This document shows, piece by piece, positions 36,693 to 45,645 of a DNA stretch of 64,000 nt. Below the pieces are notes generated by a model, which was not told the origin of the DNA, searched no databases, and saw only the letters and a program-made list of their open reading frames with translations. Each line of letters starts with the position of its first letter. Position 1 is the first letter of the stretch. The DNA lies in assembly GCA_023511625.1 (NCBI GenBank), contig JAIMBD010000001.1:124001-188000 (forward strand), read 5' to 3'. The DNA is from Bacillota bacterium (GTDB lineage: Bacteria; Bacillota; Sulfobacillia; Sulfobacillales; Sulfobacillaceae). Made by a program: the position numbers and the translations under genes.

Positions 36693-39600
36693 CTACCCGG
36701 TGGCGCGCGGCGCTGCCTGAGCCTCCTGCACGAACGCGCACAGCGCGTTGACCCCGGGCAGGGCCTCCGGCTGGGCGGGCAAGGCGTCGAGGAGCGCGGG
36801 GCTGCCGACCAGGACCGCGAGCCCCTGGGCGCGCGAGATCGCGACGTTGATGCGGTGGAGGTTGAAGAGGAACGCCTGGCCGTGGGGCAGGTGGTCGGGG
36901 TCGGAGGCGGTCAGCGAGTAGAGCACCACCGGCGCCTCCTGGCCCTGGAAGCGGTCGACGGTGCCGGCCTGCACCCCCTCGGGCAGGGCGGCCTGGAGCC
37001 GGTGGACCTGGGCGTTGAAGGGGGCGACCACCAGGATGTCGGCGGGCGCCAGCGCCCGTTCGCGGCCCGAGGCCTCGCGCCACCGGCACCGGAGCAGCTG
37101 ATCCACGATGGCGGCCACCGTCTCCACCTCCTCTGGTGCGGTGGTGCGGTGGCCTTGGTGCGGCACCTCCACCCACCGCAGCCCGGCCCCGCCCCAGGGG
37201 GCCGGCCCCAGGACCGTCTGCCGGCCGCAGTGCTCGGCGCTGCCGAGCCGCCCGCCGTAGGCGATGCGGCCGAGGTAGTCGGCGATGGCGGGGTGGCAGC
37301 GGCGCGTGACGGGGAGGAAGAGGCCGAGGTCGGGGGGCATGGTGGGCCGGCCGGCGAGGAGGTGGCCCAGGGCGGAGACGGCCACGCCGTCGGGGTGATG
37401 GGCCTGGACGGGGTGGGGGAGCTGCTGGGGGTCGCCGAGGAGGATCAGGTTGCGGGCCGCGCCGCCCACGGCGAGCGTGTCGGCCAGGGCGAACTGGCCC
37501 GCCTCGTCGACGACGAGGTAATCCAGCTGGCGGTCCCACTCCGCGCGGGCAAAGACCCAGGCGGTGCCGGCGACGAGCCGCGCCCCCTGCCGGAAGGCGC
37601 GCCAGCCAGCCTCCGAGCCGGTGACGACGGGGACGGGCTCGCCGGGCGCGGGCGCTTCGCTCCGCCCCCCGACCCGGACGCCGGGCAGGGGCTCCGGCCC
37701 CCAGGCGCCCTTGATGGCGGCCAGCAGGTTGCGGATGACGAGGTGGCTGGGGCCCGTGACGCCCACGGTGTGGCCCGCCCGCAGCAGGGCCGCGACGACC
37801 CGGCCGCCGAGGTAGGTCTTGCCGGTGCCGGGCGGCCCCTGCACGGCGAGGTAGCTCTGGTCGAGGCGCAAGGCCAGGGCGACGGCCTCCGCCACGGGGT
37901 CGCTACCGGGGGCCGGGAGCGCCGCGCCGTGGGCGAAGCGGGGCGGGGTGCGGGCCAGGAGCGCCGCGAGCGCCGGGTGGGCGCCGGGATCCGCGGCGAG
38001 GGCCAGGGCCACGCGGTGGACGGCGCGCTGCAGGGGCCGAGTGTCGACCGGCCCGCCCGCGATGAGGTGGAGGGGGTGGCTCTCGTGGTGGGCGGGGCGG
38101 CGCAGCACGAGCCGCCCGCGGCGGAGGTCGAGGGCCTGGAGAACGCCCGCCTCCCGGCCGGTCTCGGGGTCGACCACGGTGTCGCCCACGCGGATCTTGA
38201 CCTCCTGCTCGGCGGGGAAGGCGTAGGCGTCCGCGACGGCGCGGGAGCCGGCCGGCGCTCGTTCCAGGTGCTCCAAGTGGGCGATGGCCTCGGGGTCGTC
38301 CCACCACGCCTCCGGCGACCCTGCTCGCCGGCGGTAGAACGCCTGCCAGGCGACCCGGTCCTCCCGCCGGTGCCACCCGCAGCAGCGGGCGAGGAGGTCG
38401 GCCTGCGGGCCCCGGCCCACCGCCGCCGCGGCCGCGACCTCCTGGGCCGCCCGCTCCTGGGCCTCCACGGCCTCCGAGGGGGTCGGATCGAGGCGCGGCG
38501 GGCGCTCGGCGATCCCGGCTGCCGCCCGCAACCCCTCCAGCCAGGCGCGGCACTCGGCGGTGGAGCGGCAGTCGTCGGCGTTGTACCGGGCCAGCTCCGC
38601 TAGCAGCGCGTCGTCGCCGGTGGCCAGCCACCGGCGGTAGGCCGCCACGCTGGCGCCGCCCTTCTGGACGGCGGTGGTGCGGCCGGCGCCCCGGTAGCGG
38701 TGCTCCAGGGCCTCGATCGCGTACGACGCCTCGGAGACCTGCACCGCCTCGCGGACGACGCGGTAAAGGTCCACCAGGACCTCGCCCCGCAGGAGGCGGT
38801 CGACTGCGGCCTCGCGGGTGCCGTGGCGGCCGGCCAGGCGCTGCAGCGCGTCCACCGCGTCGTGGTTGTAGTCGTGGTTGTAATGGTAGACATGCATCCC
38901 CTGATGCTGCGTCCAGCGGGCCATCACCCAGTCGATGAACGCCGCAAACGCCACCTGCTCGCCCTCGGGGGTGTGGCCCCAGAGGCATCGGTACTGCCAG
39001 GCGCCGTCCTCGTCCCAGTAGCCCCAGCCCCACAGATACTCGCGCTGCCCACCCGCGGCCCAGGGGTCGCCCTCGAGGGCGAAGAAGACGTCGCCCGGGT
39101 CGGGCTCGGGGAGGCGCGCGAGGCCCCGGCCGGGGGCGGGGGGCAGGAGCTCCCAGCAGGGGGCGCCGGTCTCCCGCGCCCGGTGCTGGAGCCGGGCCTG
39201 GCGGACGAGGCGCTCTAGGGGCGCGGCCCCGATCCCGGGCACCGGCCGCGCCGGGTCCCAGGCGGCGAGGTCGGCCAGCGTGCGGACGCCGGCCTGTCGG
39301 AGCTTGCGGATCTGGTCGCGGCGGATGTCGGCCACCAGGCTCAGGTGGTCGGCCGCCCGGCGCTGGGCGTCGCACAGGGCCTGCCACCGGCACTCTCCGC
39401 AGGCGGCGATGCGGTCAGGGCAGGGGAGGGCGTCCGGGAGCGGGGCTGTGGCTGCGGCGAGGAGCCGCCGCCGGGCACGCTCCACGAAGGCGTCGGCGTG
39501 GGCCACGGGGAGCCGCTCCTCCGCCCCCGTGCCGAGGATGAGCGCCATGGACGCCGGCCGCCGTCCCTGGATCTTGTCCAGCAAGAGGCTGTCGAAGGCC

Positions 39601-40040
39601 GTCTGCGCCCAGGCCAGCACCCGTGGGTGGTGGGCGAGCGTCGCGTCCCAGACCTCGTAGTGCCAGGGGCCGAGGTCCGAAGCCCCCTCGACTCGCACCA
39701 GGAAGTCGGGCCGCCCGAACCAGGGCGGGTCGAGCAGGACGCCTTGGGCGATGACCGGCGCGCCCGCGCGCATCGCGGCGGCGGTGGCGGCGGCCTGGGC
39801 CGCGGGATCGCCATCGCCGGGGATCCGTGCCACGGCCCGCCCCTGGGCCTCGAACCGGGTGGCCGCGGCGGCCTCCTGGGTCCCCGCCAGGGCCTGGACC
39901 ATGGCCCGCTCGGTGTCGTCGCCTGCCGGCGGCCCAGCGATTCGTCCCGCCTCCGCCCACCGCACCCAGGCCAGGCGGTGCGGGCAGGCGAGGAAGTCGA
40001 CAAGGTCGGTAGCGGTCCACCATCGTGCAGACCCGGCCAT
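36693..40040 (-). CDS. TM0106-type RecB-like nuclease / Upf1-like helicase fusion
   Basis: A 1115-residue protein from the ATG at 40040 (after AAGGGGGG). Order: RecB-like nuclease region (about 1-200; GRPDFLVRVEG and YEVWDATLA), cysteines CGECRWQALC near 215, an RNase H-like region (about 310-500; FFALEGDP, DLYRVVREA, YNADDCRST), then an SF1 helicase with Walker A GPPGTGKT near 738, DEAG near 843, GDPQQLP, DRFQGQE and NVAISRAQG. TM0106-family proteins normally carry a D-x-K in the nuclease strand and FDIEGDP in the RNase H part; here the lysine position is threonine and the first aspartate is alanine, so the nucleases may be inactive. The gene is much richer in G+C than its neighbours. Confidence 0.85.
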   Translation of the reverse strand: MAGSARWWTATDLVDFLACPHRLAWVRWAEAGRIAGPPAGDDTERAMVQALAGTQEAAAATRFEAQGRAVARIPGDGDPAAQAAATAAAMRAGAPVIAQGVLLDPPWFGRPDFLVRVEGASDLGPWHYEVWDATLAHHPRVLAWAQTAFDSLLLDKIQGRRPASMALILGTGAEERLPVAHADAFVERARRRLLAAATAPLPDALPCPDRIAACGECRWQALCDAQRRAADHLSLVADIRRDQIRKLRQAGVRTLADLAAWDPARPVPGIGAAPLERLVRQARLQHRARETGAPCWELLPPAPGRGLARLPEPDPGDVFFALEGDPWAAGGQREYLWGWGYWDEDGAWQYRCLWGHTPEGEQVAFAAFIDWVMARWTQHQGMHVYHYNHDYNHDAVDALQRLAGRHGTREAAVDRLLRGEVLVDLYRVVREAVQVSEASYAIEALEHRYRGAGRTTAVQKGGASVAAYRRWLATGDDALLAELARYNADDCRSTAECRAWLEGLRAAAGIAERPPRLDPTPSEAVEAQERAAQEVAAAAAVGRGPQADLLARCCGWHRREDRVAWQAFYRRRAGSPEAWWDDPEAIAHLEHLERAPAGSRAVADAYAFPAEQEVKIRVGDTVVDPETGREAGVLQALDLRRGRLVLRRPAHHESHPLHLIAGGPVDTRPLQRAVHRVALALAADPGAHPALAALLARTPPRFAHGAALPAPGSDPVAEAVALALRLDQSYLAVQGPPGTGKTYLGGRVVAALLRAGHTVGVTGPSHLVIRNLLAAIKGAWGPEPLPGVRVGGRSEAPAPGEPVPVVTGSEAGWRAFRQGARLVAGTAWVFARAEWDRQLDYLVVDEAGQFALADTLAVGGAARNLILLGDPQQLPHPVQAHHPDGVAVSALGHLLAGRPTMPPDLGLFLPVTRRCHPAIADYLGRIAYGGRLGSAEHCGRQTVLGPAPWGGAGLRWVEVPHQGHRTTAPEEVETVAAIVDQLLRCRWREASGRERALAPADILVVAPFNAQVHRLQAALPEGVQAGTVDRFQGQEAPVVLYSLTASDPDHLPHGQAFLFNLHRINVAISRAQGLAVLVGSPALLDALPAQPEALPGVNALCAFVQEAQAAPRATG

Positions 40041-40859
40041 GGGAGGATCCCCCCTTGCCCTTCGCAACGGTTGCCAGGGCCAGGGATTCGACGCCGGGGC
40101 GGCGGATCCCTACCTCGGCGGGCGGGGCGTGCTCCACCCCATCAATCGCCATCCTTCGTGCCACGCCCTGCGAGTGGTGGCTCGGGAGCGTGAGCAGGAT
40201 TCCGAGGCGGATCACGAAATGGGCCGTCGAATCCGACAAAGCAGGGAAAGGGCGGCGACATGGGCGCCTGAGACAGGCGGGGGCCGGGCGCGGCGGGTGG
40301 GAGAGCGACGGGACTGCCTCTTTGCCGTCGTGGCCTTGCCCGATGGCCGCAAACTCGGCCTCCGCCGGTGCAGGCATTTTGGAAACCTTACGGTCCCTCT
40401 GGCTGCGATGGCCATGGACGCGTGGCCGGCCCTGGTATCAATGGGGGCACGTGCCCCCGCACGCCCAACGGGTGTGGGAAGGGCTGGGCATCCCCTGGTA
40501 TGTCCGCGGCGAACCCAGCTAAGCCACCCCCAAAAAATCCAGACAACCGGCGACTATAAGACGCGGAAGCCGAGTTCCTCCGTTCGGCCCCAAGACCTGC
40601 GCTAGGCTCCGTCTTGAACGGCGCCGTCGCGACCTGAAATTTTGGCCTCAGACCAAGTCAAAACCGCCTATCCCGCTCCCACGCCGTTCCCAGCCGTTCC
40701 GAGGCGCCCGCTCTGCCTCTTTGGGGATTCACCGCGATCGCGGTAATCTACGGAATCCCGACAAAATAGTAATAAATTCTGGTATGGCGGATTTGGTTTA
40801 TGATCCCTTATAATGCCGTTGCTTCGCCGAGCGATGGTTGCTTAGGAGGGAGGGAGAGC
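40041..40859. other. Non-coding spacer with palindromes and CocE-gene promoter region
   Basis: About 820 bases with no supported gene. A perfect 16-bp palindrome GGGGGCACGTGCCCCC lies at 40443-40458, and ACCGCGATCGCGGT (14 bp) at 40731-40744. The right end is A/T-rich (ACAAAATAGTAATAAATTC) and contains TATAAT at 40809-40814, 45 bases before the next gene; no convincing -35 box. Confidence 0.5.
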
Positions 40860-42521
40860 ATGGCGGAGTTTACCTATCGGTTTCGCGCGCCAATTGCCCC
40901 ACCCGAGGCGGGGGGGATCGGTATGCCCGCCTATCGCCAGACGGTGGCCGACGGGATGCGGATTGAACGCGACGTGGCCGTCCCCTTGCGTGACGGCACC
41001 CGGATCTACATTGACCTCTTTCGGCCGGTTGACGAGTCGAACCCAGTCCCCGTGTTAATCGGCTGGTCGCCGTACGGTAAGCACGCCCGCATCCAATACG
41101 ACGTCTTTTTCCCTGGCAGCGAGGTCAATCCGGACCATGTTTCCTCGTACGCCGCCTTCGAAGGCCCCGACCCGCTCTATTGGGTCCCCCGCGGATACGC
41201 CGTCATCAACGCCGACATCCGCGGCGTGTGGAATTCCGAGGGTAAGGCCACATTCTTCTCGCCTGAGGAGGCCCAAGATTTTTACGACCTCATCGAATGG
41301 GCCGGAACCCAACCGTGGAGCAACGGCAAGGTCGGCTTGACCGGAGTGTCATACCTCGCGGTCATGCAGTGGAGGGTCGCCGAACTCCACCCGCCGCACT
41401 TGGCCGCCATCAACCCCTGGGAGGGCTGGACCGACACCTACCGCGAGGTGGCTACCCACGGTGGCATTCCCGACAGTTGGTTTTGGCCGTTTTTGCAGAC
41501 GCAAATGACTTTCGGCCGCTTTGAGGTGGAAGATCTGGTCGCCGAGACCCAAGCGCATCCCTTTTTCGACGCGTTCTGGGAGTCGAAAGCGGCGGCCCTC
41601 GAGCGGGTTACCGTTCCCGCTTATGTGGTGGCCAGTTTTTCGGACCAGGGACTACATCTGAGGGGCACTCTGGAGGGATTCAAGCGCATCGCCTCGCCAC
41701 AGAAGTGGTTGGAGGTCCACCGACGCAAGAAGTGGGCTTACTATTATCAGCCCGAGAGTAAAGAGCGCTTGAAGTGGTTCTTTGACCATTTTCTTAAAGG
41801 AGAATCGGACGCGGTATTGTCGTGGCCTCGGGTGCGCTACGAACTGGCCCATCGGTTTTACGTCGGCACTTGGCGCGAAGCCCGTGACTGGCCCCTGCCG
41901 GAAACCCGCTACATCAAGTTCTACCTCGACACTGCCCGCGGAACCCTAGATACCGCGCCGGCCCCGACGACCTCCCACGCCGTCTACCACTCCCTGGGCG
42001 GTGGACCCGGACCTCACCGCGCCACCTTCGACTGGGTCTTTACCGAGCCGACCGACGTGGTCGGCCACATGGCGGTGCGCCTTTACATGGCCGCGGAAGA
42101 GGGGGAGGACCTCGATGTCTTCGTCGCCATTTGGAAACTGGACCGAGAGGGACAGGTGGTGCCATTCCCGTACTACGCGCAATTCAATGACGGGCCGGTG
42201 GCCTTGGGGTGGATCCGCGCTTCGCACCGCGAGCTCGATCCGGAACGGTCCACGGAATTTCAGCCGGTGCTGGCGCACCGCCGCGCACTGCCGGTGCGGC
42301 CGGGCGAAATCGTGCCGCTGGACATCGAGATCTGGCCGTCTGCGACCCACTTCGACGCGGGCGAGGGCCTGCGCCTCGTCGTGCAGGGAACCGACGTCAA
42401 CAAGTACCCCAAACCGGCGGTGTACTGCCGCCACGAGGAGAGCGTCAACCGGGGCCTGCACCGGGTCTACACCGGTGGTCCGTACCCCGCTTACCTACTG
42501 CTGCCCATTGTCTCTGCCTAA
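40860..42521 (+). CDS. CocE/NonD family hydrolase (X-Pro dipeptidyl-peptidase-like)
   Basis: A 553-residue serine hydrolase. The N-terminal alpha/beta domain has VPLRDGTRIYIDLFRP, DIRGVWNSEG and the nucleophile GVSYLA (Ser164). The C-terminal jelly-roll domain (about 370-553) is typical of PepX_C (TFDWVFTEPTDVVGHMAVRLY). Family members cleave cocaine esters, acyl amides or prolyl peptides; the substrate is not predictable. No signal peptide. The ATG follows AGGAGGGAGGG. The sequence is lower in G+C than the preceding gene. Confidence 0.88.
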   Translation: MAEFTYRFRAPIAPPEAGGIGMPAYRQTVADGMRIERDVAVPLRDGTRIYIDLFRPVDESNPVPVLIGWSPYGKHARIQYDVFFPGSEVNPDHVSSYAAFEGPDPLYWVPRGYAVINADIRGVWNSEGKATFFSPEEAQDFYDLIEWAGTQPWSNGKVGLTGVSYLAVMQWRVAELHPPHLAAINPWEGWTDTYREVATHGGIPDSWFWPFLQTQMTFGRFEVEDLVAETQAHPFFDAFWESKAAALERVTVPAYVVASFSDQGLHLRGTLEGFKRIASPQKWLEVHRRKKWAYYYQPESKERLKWFFDHFLKGESDAVLSWPRVRYELAHRFYVGTWREARDWPLPETRYIKFYLDTARGTLDTAPAPTTSHAVYHSLGGGPGPHRATFDWVFTEPTDVVGHMAVRLYMAAEEGEDLDVFVAIWKLDREGQVVPFPYYAQFNDGPVALGWIRASHRELDPERSTEFQPVLAHRRALPVRPGEIVPLDIEIWPSATHFDAGEGLRLVVQGTDVNKYPKPAVYCRHEESVNRGLHRVYTGGPYPAYLLLPIVSA

Positions 42522-43272
42522 GACCTCACGGTCGCCTGCGAAGGGCCGACTCCCGTGCCGACATCGTTCCGTGCCCCGCGGTGGGTTGCACTGCGGGGCA
42601 CGCCATCGAGGTCCGCTTCATTTTTCTACGAATTTCCCCAACGATGCTTGTCCCGGATTTTCCGACTGTCGATCAGCTGGGCTCAACTCGCATGTACAAC
42701 GGCACGCCCAAGGCCGTTAACCCCTGTCGCCTGTTGCGCATGGGGGTTGTGACCCCACGGATGCCGGTGGCATCCATGAGGCCACCGGCTTCGGTGCCCA
42801 GAGGGTGGTAGTGACAGGAGGCTCGGTTGGAGGGACGGCATCTCAATGGGGTGGGGAGCCGGGGAGTCGGCTGAGGATTCGTCGGTTCAGACGGTGATCA
42901 CAGAATGAACGGGATCTGGACATGCCCCAAATGATCTATAGACCGTAGGCCAATGAGCAGCTTTGTCAAGCCTCACTTCGGGCCCCATCTTGCCTGCGGA
43001 AATCCCCCCTCTCATCTCCTCGGCCGTGTCTCGGGTGCTGCTGTTCCTAGATGGAGTGGCTTTCCTGCCTGATTAAAGACCAACGAAAAAAGCTTGTTCC
43101 GCGGGCACTAGCACACGGCGAATGGCCCTCATAGTCCATTTCGCGACCCCAGGGAGGTTCGCAGAGCCCCTCGTCGTGCGCGTTTACGCGATGGGTCGTG
43201 GAGACCGTGGCCGGTCACCACGCGACGGCTGGGAGCCGTAGAGGTTCCCCGCCGCTACGGCCTTCCGCGCCG
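42522..43272. other. Non-coding spacer with hairpins
   Basis: About 750 bases without a supported gene. Inverted repeats: GTGCCCCGC (42571-42579) with GCGGGGCAC (42593-42601), followed 18 bases later by ATTTTTC; GCCGGTGG (42763-42770) with CCACCGGC (42782-42789); and GCCGTAG (43235-43241) with CTACGGC (43255-43261), just after the minus-strand peptidase gene. The first may terminate the hydrolase transcript. AACGAAAAAAGCTTG near 43081-43095 is an A-rich patch. Confidence 0.5.
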
Positions 43273-44718
43273 TTAACCCAAGATCATGAACCCATCGCCA
43301 GACGAACCAGACTGGCCCGGCGCGTAGAGCGCCGCCACATCGTAGACCAGGTTGGCCACGTTCGGCGGGCCGAAGCCGATCTGGGCTGTGAAGGGCGCGG
43401 GCCAGCCAAACGCCTGGTCGAGGAACGCCGGGAGCACCTCGGGGGCGGGGCCGGTGGCGTTGGCCACATGGTACAACACATCCGGCACGATGGCACCCTG
43501 CAGGTCCGCGCCATAGGTCTGGGCGTAGTGCGCCTGGACCAAGGCCCAGATGCCCGCCCAGCAGGGGGCGGCGAGGCTTGTGCCACCGCTGGGTTGGAGG
43601 ACGCCGTTGGCGACGATCGGCGCGTTCCATGCCAGGAAGCTCACGTCGGGTAGGTAGCGGTGAACCAGGCCGGGCACCAGGGCGTCGAGGGGCGAGCCCA
43701 AGAGGCCTAAACGGACCCATTCGTCGGCCTGCCACCGGGCCATGGGATAGTCCGAAAAGCCGTAGCCCCCGGCGTCCCAGGGGTATGGCACCCCTTGCCA
43801 CCAGACGTCCTGGCCGAGCGGCGTGATCATCGTGCCGCCCACGGCGACCATGTATTCATTGGCGGCAGGCCAATCCAAGCGGTCTTGTGTGCCTGCCAAG
43901 CCAAAATCGCCAGCGGCGGCAAATAGGCCGACCCCCGCCTTCGCCGCGCGTTCGATCTCGAGGTTGTCGGCGGGGGCGGTGAGATAGCCCTCAGCGCGGA
44001 ACCCCCTGGGATCGTAGTAGGAGAGAGAGAAGGCAGCGGCGCCAATCGCGGCGGCGTACCGCACGGCGTGGTTGTAGGCGTCCCCCGTGTAGGGGGCTTC
44101 ATACAGCACGAGGTGGGCTTGCGGCGCCATGGCGTGGACCCACTCCACATCCATGGTAGCCTCCAACTGCGCAGCCCCCACGATGCCGATCGGGCCGTCA
44201 GGCGCCACCGTCGCTGCAGAGACCGGCGGCAGGCCAAACAGCATATCGAACTGGGCCACATCCGACCAGAGGACATCGCTCGCCTCGTACAACACGATGG
44301 TCTGCCCCTGGCCAAAATCGCCCTGCTGGAACACTGGCAGCACGTGGTAGTGACGATAGACGAAGAAAGGGTCGAACAGACCCTGACCGGTGATCTGGCT
44401 GCGCACGACAGCATCGGGCGTCACGGCGAGGGCCGGCCCCGTCCACATCGACCGCAGTGGTCCTGCGCCGATGTCGGCCTCCAACGTGTACAGGCCGCCC
44501 GGCAGAGCCTGCGGGATCTGCAAGATGGCCGGGGTGGTGGTCGCCGACAACAGGGGATACATTGCACCGGTTTCGGCGGAGATGAGAAACCAGAACACGG
44601 AGGCGCCCGGCGGCGCGTTAGGCGCGGCCACCGTGATCGACTGCCCGGCCGACACCGTCCAGGCAGGTTCGGGCGTGGGCACCCCCTGAGCGGCGGCGGA
44701 GGCAGGCCAGGCGGCCAA
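43273..44718 (-). CDS. Sedolisin-type serine-carboxyl peptidase (S53), start uncertain
   Basis: A 481-residue exported S53-like protease from the TTG at 44718. The acid-type catalytic residues are visible: Glu and Asp in QLEATMDVEW near residue 186 and Ser in SGGTSLAAP near 379; the oxyanion aspartate may be in AAGDFG. The kumamolisin-like prodomain is very short or absent. The sequence upstream in the same frame encodes a clear signal-peptide core (RRFLTAVAAAAVLAAWP) but there is no start codon between it and a TGA at 44778; a GTG at 44774 in another frame hints at a missing base. Such proteases work at low pH outside the cell. Confidence 0.75.
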   Translation of the reverse strand: MAAWPASAAAQGVPTPEPAWTVSAGQSITVAAPNAPPGASVFWFLISAETGAMYPLLSATTTPAILQIPQALPGGLYTLEADIGAGPLRSMWTGPALAVTPDAVVRSQITGQGLFDPFFVYRHYHVLPVFQQGDFGQGQTIVLYEASDVLWSDVAQFDMLFGLPPVSAATVAPDGPIGIVGAAQLEATMDVEWVHAMAPQAHLVLYEAPYTGDAYNHAVRYAAAIGAAAFSLSYYDPRGFRAEGYLTAPADNLEIERAAKAGVGLFAAAGDFGLAGTQDRLDWPAANEYMVAVGGTMITPLGQDVWWQGVPYPWDAGGYGFSDYPMARWQADEWVRLGLLGSPLDALVPGLVHRYLPDVSFLAWNAPIVANGVLQPSGGTSLAAPCWAGIWALVQAHYAQTYGADLQGAIVPDVLYHVANATGPAPEVLPAFLDQAFGWPAPFTAQIGFGPPNVANLVYDVAALYAPGQSGSSGDGFMILG

Positions 44719-44778
44719 TACCGCCGCCGCGGCGACCGCCGTTAGGAACCGTCGGACAAACCGCGCCGTAGCACCTCA

Positions 44779-45645
44779 CCTCGCGACGGAGGATTCGCGG
44801 GATTCCGTCAGATTTCCTGCTGGTGAGGAGTGGGCTACGGCCTAGAACTATCGGTCGAAAGCCGGCGCTACCAGACGGCCTGCTGCGCGGTGCTAGACGA
44901 CACTGTGGTGGGGGACGCCCATGCGGCGGTGCTCCGTAGCTCTGGGCTCCGTTCCCCAGTCGATCCGTCTGAGGGCACGCCGCCTGCCGGACAGCCGAGA
45001 CGGGCGGTGGGGGAGGGGCTTTTTCGCCGGGGACTGGGGCAGATCGAGACGCCCTGGCCTTCAGGGGTGAAAGCATCCCGAAGGCCGTCTTTGTCGGGAC
45101 TCAGGGCGCGCCGATTCCCTCGCGGCTTCCCAAGATGCGGCATAGCGCCCACCGCCTCCGTGGGCGCCGGTGAGCGCCTGACGCCCTTCGTGGCAGGGGT
45201 GACGTCCCAAAGGTTTCGGGCGGCCGCCGGCTCGGCGGTCTTTTCCCCTCCCCGCCTGCCCGTCCCAATCGAGAGTCGGCCGGGCCTCTTGCGATGGCAC
45301 GGTCTTTAAGAGGGCAGAGCGCGCTTTGGGCACCCCTGTCGCCACCATGTGGTGGCCGTCTTGCGTGGACCGCCGTTTTGCGTTTGGAAGAACGCCCCCG
45401 GGGCGCCCCATGTCGACTGCTTCCGCAAGGCCCCTTTTGGGGGCAACTCGGCCAGAACCCGCGGGGCCTTTTCGAGAGCAGGGGAGCCTGGTCGCCCTCC
45501 CACCCATCCTCCAAAACCCTGGGGCTTAGGGCCGCCGCTGGGGCGCGGCCGGTCCGAGTCGCCCGCCCCGAAGCACTAAGGGAGCAGGTCCTAAAGCCGG
45601 GGACCGGCTCATATCTAGTCCCCAAAAGGAGGGCAAGGAGCGAGC
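44779..45645. other. Long non-coding spacer with hairpins
   Basis: About 870 bases with no supported gene in any frame. It contains a hairpin, CCGCC-GGCTC-GGCGG followed by TCTTTTCCCC, at about 45227-45251, which is terminator-like on the plus strand. CCCGA/TCGGG arms lie near 45077-45098. GGGGAC and GTCCCC arms flank CGGCTCATATCTA just before the htrA ribosome binding site (45600-45625). The latter could affect htrA expression. Confidence 0.45.

Noticed and set aside
36564-38603. 679-codon plus-strand open frame opposite the TM0106-type gene
   Set aside because: The composition (Gly/Val/Glu/Arg-rich) is the mirror of a very G+C-rich gene whose helicase motifs are clear on the minus strand.
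40025-40522. 165-codon plus-strand frame after the TM0106-type gene
   Set aside because: Starts antisense to that gene, rich in Trp/Arg/Pro, with no homology cue.
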